DNA of 64,000 bases from Incurvaria masculella (lineage: Eukaryota; Arthropoda; Insecta; Lepidoptera; Incurvariidae), in assembly GCA_946894095.1 (NCBI GenBank), contig OX335651.1:4238501-4302500 (forward strand), in the 5' to 3' direction. Positions 1-9,583 of the stretch are shown in pieces. A program made the position numbers and the translations under genes. Within the stretch, counting starts at the first letter, position 1. Each line of letters opens with the position of its first letter. The notes under the pieces are model-generated. The model was not told the DNA's origin, ran no database searches, and saw only the letters and a program-made list of their open reading frames with translations.

Positions 1-389
1 AAAAATAAATTTTGACCTCTCTGATATTCCTCTATGTATGTACTAGTACTGTCAATAGTAAACGTTACAAAAATGTCTGCCATAGACAAAATAAGATCAC
101 TGCAAAGTTGTAAGAGAATGAGGTTTGACTCGGCTCCGGAAACTAGTTAAAAGTTCAGAATAGATTTCCCGCCCGGGGCGTTTCAGCCGGGCGGGCCGAT
201 GGCTTCAGATAACAACTGGATTGATAAAAAGTGTACAAATATAGTTTGTGGAATGTTCTCCTGGTGACATTTCGGGATTGAAGTTGAGAAATGTCTTAGT
301 TCCTAGTGTAAGCCAGAGCCGCAAGGCATGCATTCTTAGAAATTTGTAACATAGATAAATGCTAGTAATTTTGTAATGAAATAAAACAA

Positions 390-700
390 TTGTATAACCC
401 TAATGTTTTTAATGAACTTGGGATTATGACACTCGCAAATAAGTATATTTACCAAAATATCATATATGCAAAAAAAACAATAGAAATGTCTACCCTTAAC
501 TCTGATGTACATGACCATGATACTAGAAATAAGTTTAATATACAATGTACCAAACACAGACGAGCTAAAACTTCAAAAAGCTTTATTCACAATAGTGTTA
601 GATTTTAGATTTTACAACAAATTACCTGTAGAAATTAGAAATTTGCTCTTAATAAATTTAAAAATAAGATAAAATTAGTGCTACTTAATAAATAGTATTA
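390..700 (+). pseudogene. LINE ORF2 C-terminal remnant (frameshifted)
   Basis: This reads as the last part of a non-LTR retrotransposon ORF2 protein. The order is LNSDVHDHDTRNK, then RRAKTSKSFIHNSVRF, then, in another frame, FYNKLPVEIRNL and a lysine-rich end. The same order occurs at 41245-41514 (LNSDIHNYPTRNRN, CRLAKTAKSFVCNSIRFYNHLP), so the two are copies of one family. The frame breaks near 600-615 where GATTTTA is tandemly duplicated (7 nt), creating a stop after SVRF. No reverse transcriptase or endonuclease domain is present, so the copy is 5'-truncated and dead. The family call comes from the C-terminal pattern (TR..N, F.N.IRFYN.LP), which is seen in CR1/Jockey-group LINEs. The clade is not certain. 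Confidence 0.7.
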
Positions 701-1092
701 CAATTTGAACGAGGCTCTCTATGATAAAACCCTCTTTAGTGATTTAATATTCTAGGACAAGTACGTAATTGTACAATTTATATTAATTTTATTTTGACAT
801 TGACACTACAATGGTAGTATTTTGTATATATTATATTATATTGACTTGATACACTTTATCTGTATCAAAATTGACGAGGGTTCTGTACACCCGACATAGC
901 TGTTAAGTTGACGAAGGCGTTTACACCCGAAATAAATACTCAATATGTATAATGATTAGGTTATTAAGTTAAGTAATTTATTTATTAATTAAGACTTTTC
1001 ACATTGTGGGTTGTTGTTTCCTCGTAGTCCTTAGTTCTTTGCTCCAGACCGTTCTACCAATGTAAGTTTGGCAGTAGCATTTAGGTATGAAA

Positions 1093-1480
1093 TCAGCCTC
1101 AGTGGCCCAGTGGCGCGACACTTCGGCGATCGCTCTCCGAAGTTAAGCAACGCTGGGTCCGGTCTGGTCTTGGATGGGTGACCATTAGACCGTTGAGAGA
1201 GGCTGGCCGTGGTTCGGATTCCACGTTAAACTGTAGGTCCCCTTCCTTACTTACTAGGTGGTAGGGTTAATCCCGCCCGGGTTGGTACCATCGCATTGAA
1301 TGAACGATGGTCGAAGCGGCAATGAAAATTGTCCGTGTTTTCCATCCAGTTCAATGTAGCCGAGCAATATAAGGAAGGTCCTGGCATGGCACCTAGTTCC
1401 CATGTGGTGTGTTGGGCTAATACCATGACAGAAGGTGTGGAATTAGCCATCATGTCCAGTCACATAAAAAAAAAAAAAAA
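1093..1480 (+). mobile_element. SINE with 5S-rRNA-like head (full length)
   Basis: This is a non-autonomous retroposon of about 390 bp. It starts with a tRNA A-box-like TGGCCCAGTGG, then a 5S rRNA-like stretch (AGTTAAGCAACG and GGTCTGGTCTTGGATGGGTG), then a body shared with all other SINEs here (GTAGGTCCCCTTCCTTAC, CCATCCAGTTCAATGTAGCC, GGTCCTGGCATGGCACCTAG). It ends in CACAT plus an A-tract. Near-identical copies sit at 21405, 35560, 42784 (minus) and 52740 (minus). Within the shared body, a match to the true 5S gene is neither seen nor expected. Confidence 0.9.
1103..1183 (+). promoter_or_regulatory. Internal Pol III promoter elements of the 5S-headed SINE
   Basis: TGGCCCAGTGG at 1103-1113 fits the tRNA A-box consensus TGGCNNAGTGG. 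AGTTAAGCAACG at 1141-1152 matches the 5S A box, and the segment 1161-1183 matches the 5S C box (GGTCTGGTCTTGGATGGGTG followed by ACC). No tRNA B box follows inside the head. The element therefore combines a tRNA-like A box with a 5S-type internal control region. Whether it is transcribed is not known. Confidence 0.7.
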
Positions 1481-1771
1481 TTGTGTTATATCATTTATGT
1501 GGACGAAAAAAAAAAGACCAAAAAAAAAAACATAATTTATAGACCAGTGAAGTTTCTTTGCGGGTTCTTCTTCACTGGTTGATCGAATCCGCGGATCAAT
1601 CAAATTGTGACATGACTTAGTGTTAGTTTTACTACCAGAAGTTGAATAAATAAATGAAATGAAATGAAATAATAGGTGAGGTTTTCGGCTCTGCTCAGAC
1701 CAATTTTTAGACATTCACCTGACCGGAACTCGGAAAGATATGTGATCAGAAACCCTCGCGGGCGTTTTATT

Positions 1772-2048
1772 AAAAAACCGGCCAAGTGCGAGTCGGACTC
1801 GCACACGAAGGGTTCCGTATCAATGTACAAGACTTAACACAAAAACAATCACGTTTATTGTATTCCCCTTTAATTTCTTTTATTTTTGTATTTTACCTAT
1901 TTGTTGTTGTGGCGGCAAAATAAATACATACTCTGTGAACATTTTATTACCGTTCATGAGATACAGCCCTGTGACAGACGGACGGACGGACAGTGTAGGC
2001 TTAGTAATACGGTTCCCTTGGCACTTTTTTTGTACGGAACTCTAAAAA
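1772..2048 (+). mobile_element. Family C A-tract repeat, copy 1
   Basis: This is a dispersed element of about 280-310 bp with ten copies in the window. It begins after an A-run with CCGGCCAAGTGCGAGTCGG, where GTGCGAGTC/GACTCGCAC forms a hairpin. It carries GGTTCATGAGATACAGCCC and a (GACG)n microsatellite, and ends ACGGAACCCTAAAAA. Here the last hairpin is damaged (GGAACTCTAAAAA). It has no coding capacity of its own. I do not know its class: hairpins at both ends and A-tract targets are seen, but no clear TIR or LTR. Confidence 0.85.
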
Positions 2049-2400
2049 CGTGGATCTCGACAATAGTGACAGGACCCACACAACAGGACAACAGGACCCA
2101 CCGGGTCCAAAAAAGTTAGTATAGCAAGCTAGACGTTACTTTTTATATCCTGTCTTCTTATGTCTTCGCACAAGCTAGAGCGATTGAACTATGTTAGTAC
2201 ATTTTCTTATCATATTCATTAGTCTTTTCAGTGAACTGAGCGATGCATTCCGTACCATGGAGCAGCTCGCATTGTTGTTTATTGTTTATTGTTTATTCAT
2301 CATCCATAGACAGTACACTGCACTCGGATTTGTCAATATTTTATCATTAGCCAGTTCGGGGAAATCCCAGCGAAGAAGAACTGGAAAGAAACTCCGCTGG

Positions 2401-2713
2401 TTTTTAGGGTTCCGTACCCAAAGGGTGAAAACGGAACCCTATTACTAAGCCTCCGCTGTCCGTCCGTCCGTCCGTCCGTCCGTCCGTCCGTCTGTCCGTC
2501 TGTCCGTCTGTCACAGGGCTGTATCTCAGTAACCGTAACAGGTAGACAGCTGAAATTTTCACAGAGTGTGTATTTATTTTGCCGCTATAACAATAAATAG
2601 GTAAGATTAAAAAATCATTAAAATTAAAGGGGGCTCCCATACAAAAAACGTGATTTTTTTTTACGATGGTACGGAACCCTTCGTGTGCGAGTCCGACTCG
2701 CACTTGTTTTTTT
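2401..2713 (-). mobile_element. Family C A-tract repeat, copy 2, nested in family D
   Basis: This is a near-complete copy. Both ends are intact: TAGGGTTCCGTACCC...ACGGAACCC at the left and GAGTCCGACTCGCACTTG at the right. It lies within a T-run of family D; the uninterrupted D copy at 7126-7645 has only a T-run at this place. The internal CCGT microsatellite (2460-2512) is much longer than in other copies. Confidence 0.9.
2460..2512. repeat. (CCGT)n/(CTGT) microsatellite inside family C
   Basis: About ten CCGT units are followed by interspersed CTGT units. Other copies of the same element carry only two to five units in the same position, so this array has expanded after or during insertion. 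Confidence 0.9.
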
Positions 2714-2802
2714 CAACGTCCACTTAGTCTAAATTTACAAAAGTATTTAGACTCACAGATAAACACGCTAAATTAATATGAATTGAAAAGAATCAGCAAT
2801 TC

Positions 2803-3000
2803 ATGTCATATGCAACAGTTCATGACAAATATCATTTTATTAGTAAAGACCATGCCGGCCATCTAGAATGTTGCCAATTGGAGCAAGCCAGTCCCCACAA
2901 ACAGCACCCGTTCACGAGCATCACGCCAGGCACAGCCATCGCCTCTATCGACCATATTTTAGGGAAAGAGGAGACCCGAACCCAGCGTCGCCGCAAGTAG
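2803..3000 (+). other. Open frame shared with the second family D copy
   Basis: A 65-codon frame opens MSYATVHDKYHFISK and ends HILGKEETRTQRRRK. The same frame is open at 7370-7606 (MPYATVHDKYHFICK...HILGKEITRAKRHRK), with an 18-nt in-frame length difference and several silent changes. It runs opposite to the presumed retroelement strand. The third copy (about 43180-43320) has lost the frame through a 7-nt deletion. This may be only shared descent, and no known domain is recognised. Confidence 0.25.
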
Positions 3001-3105
3001 GGACCTTAAAGCGATGCACTACTCCAGTGGCAACATGAAAAAGTTGTGAAAGCTCTGTACGATTTAGTTTTAATACGATTATTTCTGTCATGAACTACTA
3101 CAGTG

Positions 3106-4005
3106 ACCTGTAAACAAAGAGTCAAAATACAAAATACATTATTATTCTTACAGCTAAAAAAAAAACTATATAATATTACACTTTAAATGCTACCATTCGT
3201 GACCTAATGCACATATCACATTCAGACATAGAAACCAAGTGGTATATGAATGGGGAGGGAATTCTAAAGGCCGCTTCTATGATATGTGATTGGCCCATAA
3301 CAACCTATATGGTTTATTACAATAGTTACATACTTTCCACATCTTAACTTATTATTTACCTGTTTTTGTTTTTTTTTTTTCTAATAAGCTGTAAGTAAAC
3401 AATTATGCAAAATGTAGATTATATCACTGTGCTAAGTACTGTGTTATATTACTGTTTTATCGAACCTGTCTGTATTTTTTTTCTGAGAGGAATAAATGAA
3501 TTATGATTATTATTATTTGTCATGTCATGAAACGTGAAGCTACAACATTAAATGAAATAGCTAAATTTACAGAATACTTATGAAAATGACTTTGATACTT
3601 ACGCGTGCAGAGCTGGGGAAGATCTTATCATCCCTAATTTTATTTCGAATTCCTCTCGAAAGTTAAGAGCACATACACCGGAGCCGGAAAATCGCTAGCC
3701 TTTGACGCGTGAGGGGATGACGGATTTCCCCCTTTTCCTGCTCCCCAATATTTTCCGGAACGTTTTCAAAGTCCCGATTTATTTTAAGAGATTTAAGGAA
3801 GGGGTTGTATTTTTTGCGCAGACAGGAGAAGTTATTTTTCGAACCATGGTGTTATCACATGCACGCAACAATCAAGGCGTACCGAATTTTTTTTTTATTT
3901 CCTCTGGTATATTTGTAACTTAGAATACGGATATATTTTTAAAGTTGGTTGAATATAAAGGATACTAATAGTAAATTAAAATAAAATATGGAAATTAATG
4001 CATAG
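3106..4005. other. Intergenic DNA, no supported gene
   Basis: AT-rich sequence. A likely retroelement 3' end lies near 3485-3520 (GAATAAATGAATTATGATTATTATTATT). I see no gene, no RNA and no clear repeat copy elsewhere in the window. Confidence 0.5.
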
Positions 4006-4110
4006 TTTTTTTTTTTGTAACTGGACGTGGATTGCTAATACTAAAATGACTGTCAGATATTAGCCTGTCAGATATGGGAACTAGGTGCCATACCAGGATG
4101 CAGGATGCAG
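4006..4110 (-). mobile_element. SINE 3' fragment, degraded
   Basis: A T-run followed by TGTAACTGGACGTGGATTGC and later GGGAACTAGGTGCCATACCAGG. These match, on the minus strand, the last 100 bp of the SINE body (ACATGGATGGCTAATACC, GGGAACTAGGTGCCATGCCA). The rest is missing. Confidence 0.6.
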
Positions 4111-5165
4111 ATCTCATTTCCATAGCGAACAGCTCAGAATTATGTTGTTTTCATAAAAAATAATGTATTCACACTTTAAGTATCTGTTCTTGTCTCCTCC
4201 ATTATATTGATTTGTTGCCCACATCACATATTTTCGAATTTCACCGTCGATATACTAGACATTAAAATTTTTCGGGCTTTATAACTATTGCAACATAATA
4301 TTGAACGTATATTCATGCATTTTATCATTAGTGTCAATAATTCTAATTGAACGACTACTTTTACAAACTTTAATAATAATGTGAAAAGAAAAAAAGTGTC
4401 AAAATATATCATTTCGTAGGCATCCGTCCGATAGCGGAAGCACTACTACCGAGGTAAATCCTAATAGGAAACCCTGCTATGCTCTGACACGTCTTTCTGA
4501 ACATTTTATGATTAGTTTCTCATGGTTTTCTTTTGATTGGTATAACATTTGTCATGGCACTATAGGTAAGTTTTATTAAATAACGTGACCAAAAACGATT
4601 CACAAGATTTGACGGGTAACCCCGCTTACGAAGAGCAGGTGACACGTCGAAAGTTTTAAAACGGTGACTACAAACTGGTTACTTAATGATGTCCGAAATA
4701 TATATCGTAAAATAATTGGAACGAGAGAGAGCGGTTACAAACTTGCAAATAATGCAATGTGGTGGACTGTTCGTACATAGTTTCTGATCGATTTTAATGT
4801 GATGAAAAAAAAGTAACAACCTTAAATCTACACGTTTTTATAGCGTACCAAAAAGTATTTAATAAATTCTCGAAATTAAAAACGTGGGGTGCAATTGATA
4901 ATGCTAAAAAGTATTCTTCTGTCTCTTGTCAGGTTTATTTTTAATTTTGCTTTTTAATCACCTTAAGTACTTTTCATTTCGTCCTCGGAAACAGGTGGAT
5001 ATTTGTAGGTAGCGTTCTATAATTCTTATTTCCTCTCCGCTGAAGTGGCGTGTGTGTTGTGAAACTAAAATGTTTCAAACCGAAATAATTCCTGTCAACC
5101 ATGACTAGGAAAACATACATAGTTAATGTCTACCTACCTGTCTACGTACAGTCCTGATCCGACAC
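4111..5165. other. Intergenic DNA, no supported gene
   Basis: AT-rich, with short frames only. Nothing recognised. Confidence 0.5.
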
Positions 5166-5765
5166 TTCTTGCCCGAGGGGCGGCGAGCAAAAAGGACAGG
5201 AGTAGCAACGATGGGGGAGGCGCCCCTATGCATACAATGGCGGCAGCGCCGGCGAGAGCGTTCGCTTACGAATTCATTTACTACTTGATTTTATTTTAGT
5301 TCCAACACATAAGCGTGGAGTGAACAAATTCCGGTTGGTGATAATTTTAGAATTAAAATATGTCCGTCCTTATTTGTCACCTGAAAAAGAAAGTAGAGAG
5401 ATTTATAATAACCACCAATGCCATATAATGCCAACCAGAGATCGTGCACTCCACATTAAGAATATGTAAGAACACGTTAGAACGTCAATTTCATACTATT
5501 TAGAGCAACGAACATTCGATGTTAGAACTTCAATTTCGTCCTTTTAGTGCAACGAACATTCGATGCTGAGCGTCCCGAATTCGTAAGGCAACTACAGTTA
5601 GAAGTTATAAACTAACTCGTGGGTAAGCGAATACGAATGAGTTTTGAACGCTACCCGCCTTTCTATACTCGCTGCCGAGGGGTGAGGTTGCACCGCAGGG
5701 GAGGATAGAGCTTCTGGTGGCCTGTGGAAGTGCGGTTAGCATCCGACTGTGTGTGCAGATATCGA
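5166..5765. repeat. Family G diverged repeat, copy 1
   Basis: GC-richer sequence with GCGGCAGCGCCGGCGAGAG, TTCGCTTACGAATTC and CATTCGATGCTGAGCGTCCC. The block at 58290-58620 has the same order (GCGGTAGCGCCGGCGAGG, TCACGAATTCGC, CATTCGATGCTGCGCGTCCC). The pair TTACGAATTC (5266-5275) and GAATTCGTAA (5576-5585) is an inverted repeat, so this could be a transposon remnant. A 44-bp direct duplication (CAATTTC...AGCAACGAACATTCGATG) lies at 5478-5566. Confidence 0.5.
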
Positions 5766-5874
5766 TTGCATTAATTAATACTTTTGCTCTGCCGCCCTTA
5801 CCATGCAATTTGCGGCGTTTTGTGCTGATAGCCATTCGCAGTATTATAAGGTTTGTGGGCAGTATCTAGCAAGT

Positions 5875-6176
5875 AAAAAAAACCGGCCAAGTGCGTGTCG
5901 GACTCGCACTCGAAGGGTTCCTTATCATTATACAAGATCGAACACCCAAATAATCACGTTTTTTGTATGGGGGCCCCCTATCGCTTTTATCGTTTTAACA
6001 TTTTAACTTTTTGGTTATAGCGGCGAAATAAATACACACTCTGTGAAAATTTTACCTCCCTACCAATTACGGTTCATGAGATACAGCCCTACGACAGACG
6101 AACTGACGGACGGGCGGACAGCGGAGGCTTAGTGATAAGGTTTCGTTGGCAGCATTTGGGTACAGAACCCTAAAAA
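5875..6176 (+). mobile_element. Family C A-tract repeat, copy 3
   Basis: Full-length: an A-run, CCGGCCAAGTGCGTGTCGG, GGTTCATGAGATACAGCCC, a short GACG stretch, and TACAGAACCCTAAAAA. Point changes in both hairpins suggest age. Confidence 0.85.
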
Positions 6177-6433
6177 TACATGTTAGAGTAAAAATTATTC
6201 AAATCAAACTTAGGTACAGTAACGATAAACTTTTTGGCCGGAAGAGGCCGCCCGCCTTGCGCCACTGATTTATCTTCTTTGCAGCCAAACGCGTCAACTT
6301 TACGTCGGCCATAAAGTTTGGCCCAAGCTGTAGGTTCGGTTAAAGTCATTTAAAGTAGTTACGTTAGAACATATACATTGTTATGTTTACGCCTACTGGG
6401 AAATTAAAGTGCCAATATTCCGAATAATCAATA

Positions 6434-6459
6434 TAATATATATATATATATATATATAA
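6434..6459. repeat. (TA)n microsatellite
   Basis: An uninterrupted alternating TA run of about 25 bp. Confidence 0.9.
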
Positions 6460-6589
6460 TATAGTTCCCAAAACCTAATGACACTAACATTTGAAAATAG
6501 ACCATACATTTAACTAGCTACAATATAACTGTATACATCATAGGTACCTAAACATCCACCCTATTATTCACCGTCTGAGTGAATAGAGC

Positions 6590-6765
6590 TACAGACCGAG
6601 CGAGGGGTTTCCCCCTTCAAGTCACAACGACGACGGCGCCGGAGGCTCGCGGGGAGCGGGGGAGCAGGAGACAGGGGGGGGGGGGTACAATCTCTCGCGC
6701 GTCACTCTCACGTCAACTTAACTTCCGGTCGCACCAAACATACACTTTCGCACACACCCTCAATG
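6590..6765. other. GC-rich patch with poly-G
   Basis: A GC-rich island in AT-rich surroundings, including a run of about 12 G (6676-6687). A short frame (6579-6821) has low-complexity Arg/Gly composition and is not convincing as a gene. Confidence 0.4.
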
Positions 6766-6828
6766 TCCCGGCGTCCTGGTGGGTACCTTGTGTGCACACA
6801 GCATGCTCCTATTCGTTTTAGTTCGCTT

Positions 6829-7125
6829 TAATGAATGTGATATGTATGTAGAATCGACCTTCACGGACGAGAATACATTAATTAAAGAAAGAAAGCTGTA
6901 AAAATAAAAAAGTACTTTATTAATTTACTGCAATTCTTAACTGGCCTATGCCAGCCTAGCTTGCGTGAGGTATTCTCACTGGTACATATACAGCTTTGCA
7001 GCATATCTTTTTAAAGATTTTTATTCCCTAATTAATGTGTTGTTGCTTCACGGTCGATCAATCATACATATCACATTCGTTGAAAACAACGAATTACTCG
7101 CTTTGTACGAAAAAGTCTATTTACT
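6829..7125. mobile_element. Family E palindromic MITE, copy 1
   Basis: Inverted arms: 6829-6894 (GAATGTGATATGTATGTAG, ATCGACCTTCACGG, ACATTAATTAAAG) pairs with 7017-7090 (TAATTAATGTGTTGTTGCTT, CACGGTCGATCA, ATACATATCACATTC). The right side continues with a TACGAAAAAGTCTATTTACTT motif shared with copies at 27677, 40347 and 54857. No coding sequence lies between the arms. The right end directly abuts family D copy 2. Confidence 0.65.
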
Positions 7126-7645
7126 TAATTGTTTATTGTTTATTGTTTATTCATCATCCATAGACAGTACACTACACTTGGATTTGTCATATTTTAGCAT
7201 TGGCCAGTTCAGCAAAACAAAACACAGCGAAGAAGAACTGGAAAGAAACTTCACTGTTTTTTTTTTCAACGTCCATTTAGTCTAAGTTTTTAAAAGTGTT
7301 TGTCAATTATTTTACACAAAACACTAAATTCACATGAATACACAACATTTACAATCCATGCCGTATGCAACAGTTCATGACAAATATCATTTTATTTGCA
7401 AAGACAATTCCCTTCACCTAATATGTTGCCAATTGGAGCAGGCCAGTCCCCACAAACAGCACCCATTCACGAGCATTACCTCTTTCAACCATATTTTAGG
7501 GAAAGAGATAACCCGTGCCAAGCGTCACCGTAAGCAAGGACCTTTAAGCGATGCACTGCTCCAGTGGCAACACAACACTGTGAAACACTTGCACATTAGG
7601 TTTTAATACTATAAGTTTTGTCATAAACTACTACTGTCAGCTGAT
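7126..7645 (-). mobile_element. Family D retroelement copy 2 (uninterrupted)
   Basis: This copy has the tail TTGTTTATTGTTTATTG at the left, CATCCATAGACAGTACACTA, an unbroken T-run before CAACGTCCATTTAGTCT, and CCAATTGGAGCAGGCCAGTC. It is the reference for judging the insertions in the D copies at 2274 and 42553. The frame at 7370-7606 is open for about 79 codons. Confidence 0.7.
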
Positions 7646-8404
7646 CACATAATTACATATCCCTTTAAATGCTACAACCTACAGAAAATTAAGAGTATAA
7701 TGGTTTGAGAATATTAGCTTAATATTTGAACTAACGTGAATTATTTACGTTAGTTCAAAAATTTCAACATTACTTTTAGTCCGGTCTTAAAAATAATTTT
7801 AATCGCGCGTTAATTTTAATTTTAGTCGCTTGTATTAATTTTTTTATTCGCATTTTAATTTGGAATTGTGTTATTGATTGAGTTTTCATTTTTTCTTGTT
7901 TGTATTTAATTATTTATGATTTTTTATTTATTTAGAATTAATTAACGCTAATTTATAAAATCAGAACACTAAATTTGTAGATTGTTGGACTATGTTTTAC
8001 AAATAAAGTTTCTAGTGGTTGAATTTCTCAAATAAGGTAAATATGCCCCAACACACACAATATAATAGCGATATTTACTGTTACACATAGGTATTCAAAT
8101 ACATGTGTTTTTGAAATTTTAAAATGAGTTGTAATTATGTTTTTAAATAATTAAATGTGATTTCACTGACATCCTCATAGAAGACGAAGCTTTATTCACT
8201 GATACATTTCAGTTTCATTGCCACAATGTGGCGTTTATTTCATGAACACACATTTTACATTTTTTTTATAGTATATTGTACGCGCGAAACCCGAAGGTTT
8301 GTCTGCGCGTGACAACCTGTTTTCGTGTGCTAGCATTTAAAACTTTTAGCATTTGAGACATTTTTTTTATACACACCAATAAATTCACATACATGAACAC
8401 AATA
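7646..8404. other. AT-rich DNA, possibly LINE 3' UTR at its right side
   Basis: No gene is seen. The part from about 8190 to 8404 may be the 3' UTR of the minus-strand LINE that follows. It has a hairpin near 8281-8310 (CGCGCGAAACC...GGTTTGTCTGCGCG), but its true end cannot be fixed without other copies. Confidence 0.4.
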
Positions 8405-8461
8405 ATATATATATGTATTCACCCTTATTCAGTATTACAAAATTTCAGTTACATTAAAATA

Positions 8462-8933
8462 TTACAATCTATTTATCAACAATTCTTTTATTTCCATTTT
8501 TAATTTTGATATTGACAAATCTTTTTTTTTCAAGCCTGGGTTCAAAGAGTTAAATAATCTAGGAACTACATAATTGAGAGTTCTTTTGCCGAAGTAGTTT
8601 AAAGTGGTCGGAATTTGGAGCTGAAGGTCAAGTTTGAGTCTTGTCGGGTAGTCATGTGAAATAGGTATCTTACGAGATTCATCAGCATAATTGCACAATA
8701 TAATTTTTTGGGCACACATTGCTTTGGCCGGTAACACTTTGAAATACTTGAACAGGTGTTCATGGTACTCCCTAGCTCTTGACCGTTCTGAGGATGGGGC
8801 CATAATTTTGAGTATTCTAAACTGGAGACCATGAACCCTATCCAAGTACGAGTCGAACGTAAGAGCCCACACACTTACCCCATACATAATTATCGGTTCG
8901 ACTAATGATCTGTACGCGACCAGAAGCAATTTG
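8462..8933 (-). CDS. Non-LTR retrotransposon ORF2, C-terminal part
   Basis: This encodes the post-RT C-terminal region of a LINE polyprotein: LLLVAYRSLVEPIIMYGVSV, a region with W, F and H residues, then NYFGKRTLNYVVPRLFNSL and a Lys-rich end. The YRSLVEPIIMYG segment is the usual region after the RT thumb in CR1/Jockey-group LINEs. It continues the RT piece at 9584-10485: removing the 642-bp insertion and one copy of its 8-bp target duplication makes the two reading frames continuous (…KLPP then KLLLVAYRS). The element would act in reverse transcription and integration of its own RNA, but it is now broken. Confidence 0.8.
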
Positions 8934-8941
8934 GGTGGGAG

Positions 8942-9583
8942 GAGTCGTATTCACTACGTATAATAGTCACAACGTATAATAGTATTTTTTTCCAAAAAAT
9001 TAAAACCATGCATATCGTATAATATTCACAACGTATAATGTTATACGTTGTGCATGAGTTTAAAAATAAAATCAACTCTTTGTATCATGCAGAACGTATA
9101 ATAGTCACAACGTATAATATTCCTAACATGAATTCACAAAAAAAGAAAACCATGCAGAACGTATAATATGCCAAGAAGCACTGCATAAAGCGCCCTAGCA
9201 ACGATACATTTAAGGCTGAAATTGCTACGAATCGATATCTGTTGAAGAGTAACAATTTGCTACAACGCTTATTTAGACGGTCGAAAAGTCGCGTGCGAGT
9301 ATACGCTTTAAAAGTATATTCATAAGGGCGCTTATCGTATGAAAAGTTTTTGGATTATATTATATGCATGGTTTTCTTTTTTTGTTAAATAAAGATCATA
9401 ATATTATACGTTGTGACTATTATACGTTATGCATGGAGAAATAAGTAATTTTATTTTTTAAACTTCTTCATGCACTACGTATAAGATTATACGATCTGCC
9501 GATTATACGTTGTGCATGGTTTTAAAATTTTGTTAAAATATGACATTATACGATCTGCATATTATACGTTATGCCGTTCCCCC
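8942..9583. mobile_element. 642-bp non-autonomous DNA transposon with 8-bp TSD
   Basis: It is flanked by GGTGGGAG on both sides (8934-8941 and 9584-9591), and it interrupts a LINE frame that closes once it is removed. Its ends are imperfect inverted repeats that share ACGTATAAT/ATTATACGT. About 14 copies of this 9-mer (or one mismatch) lie in the outer parts, mostly ACGTATAAT on the left and ATTATACGT on the right, often followed by TGTGCATGG or GATCTGC. The central 200 bp (9180-9380) lacks the motif. There is no coding capacity. An 8-bp TSD fits hAT-like, P or some rarer superfamilies; the ends do not decide between them. Confidence 0.85.

Larger units (their letters stand above)
700..1660 (+). 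repeat. LINE 3' UTR, interrupted by a SINE
   Basis: This follows the ORF2 remnant and ends in a short A/T-rich tandem tail (AATGA-like repeats, about 1645-1668). Parts recur at 53118-53690: the segment around TATCAAAATTGACGAGGG, the segment TTGGCAGTAGCATTTAG, and a segment containing GTAAAGTTTCTTTG and CCGCGGATCA. In that second copy the last two lie close together. Here they are separated by the 5S-headed SINE at 1093-1480, so the SINE inserted into an existing LINE tail. Two diverged direct repeats (TTGACGAGGG... and TTGACGAAGG...) lie at 870-930. Confidence 0.65.
2274..3105 (-). mobile_element. Family D retroelement copy 1, split by a family C element
   Basis: This matches 7126-7645 and 42553-43321. 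Read on the minus strand it ends in a tandem (AATAAACA)-type tail (2274-2297), as non-LTR retroelement 3' ends often do. Internal landmarks are CATCCATAGACAGTACACTG, CAACGTCCACTTAGTCTAAA and CCAATTGGAGCAAGCCAGTC. The run of T between CTCCGCTGG and CAACGTCC holds a 313-bp family C copy that the second D copy lacks. A scrap of SINE body in minus orientation (2244-2273) abuts the tail. Which LINE or SINE class this belongs to is not recognised. Confidence 0.7.

Noticed and set aside
1141..1183. A 5S rRNA gene
   Set aside because: Only the internal control region resembles 5S rRNA. The start and end of the gene do not match, and the segment is fused to a SINE body in several places.
1772..2048. 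Calling family C a Helitron because of its terminal hairpin
   Set aside because: The end is not CTRR, and nested copies show insertion into A-tracts with A duplication rather than A/T dinucleotide targets without duplication.
2404..2703. Protein frames across family C (containing SPVTDGQTDR and FHPLGTEP)
   Set aside because: These are translations of a dispersed non-coding repeat and its microsatellite; the frame is not kept across copies.
9001..9060. A short inverted pair in the 642-bp element as a separate MITE
   Set aside because: ACGTATAAT/TTATACGT pairs occur throughout the element as its subterminal motif, so this is part of the same insertion.
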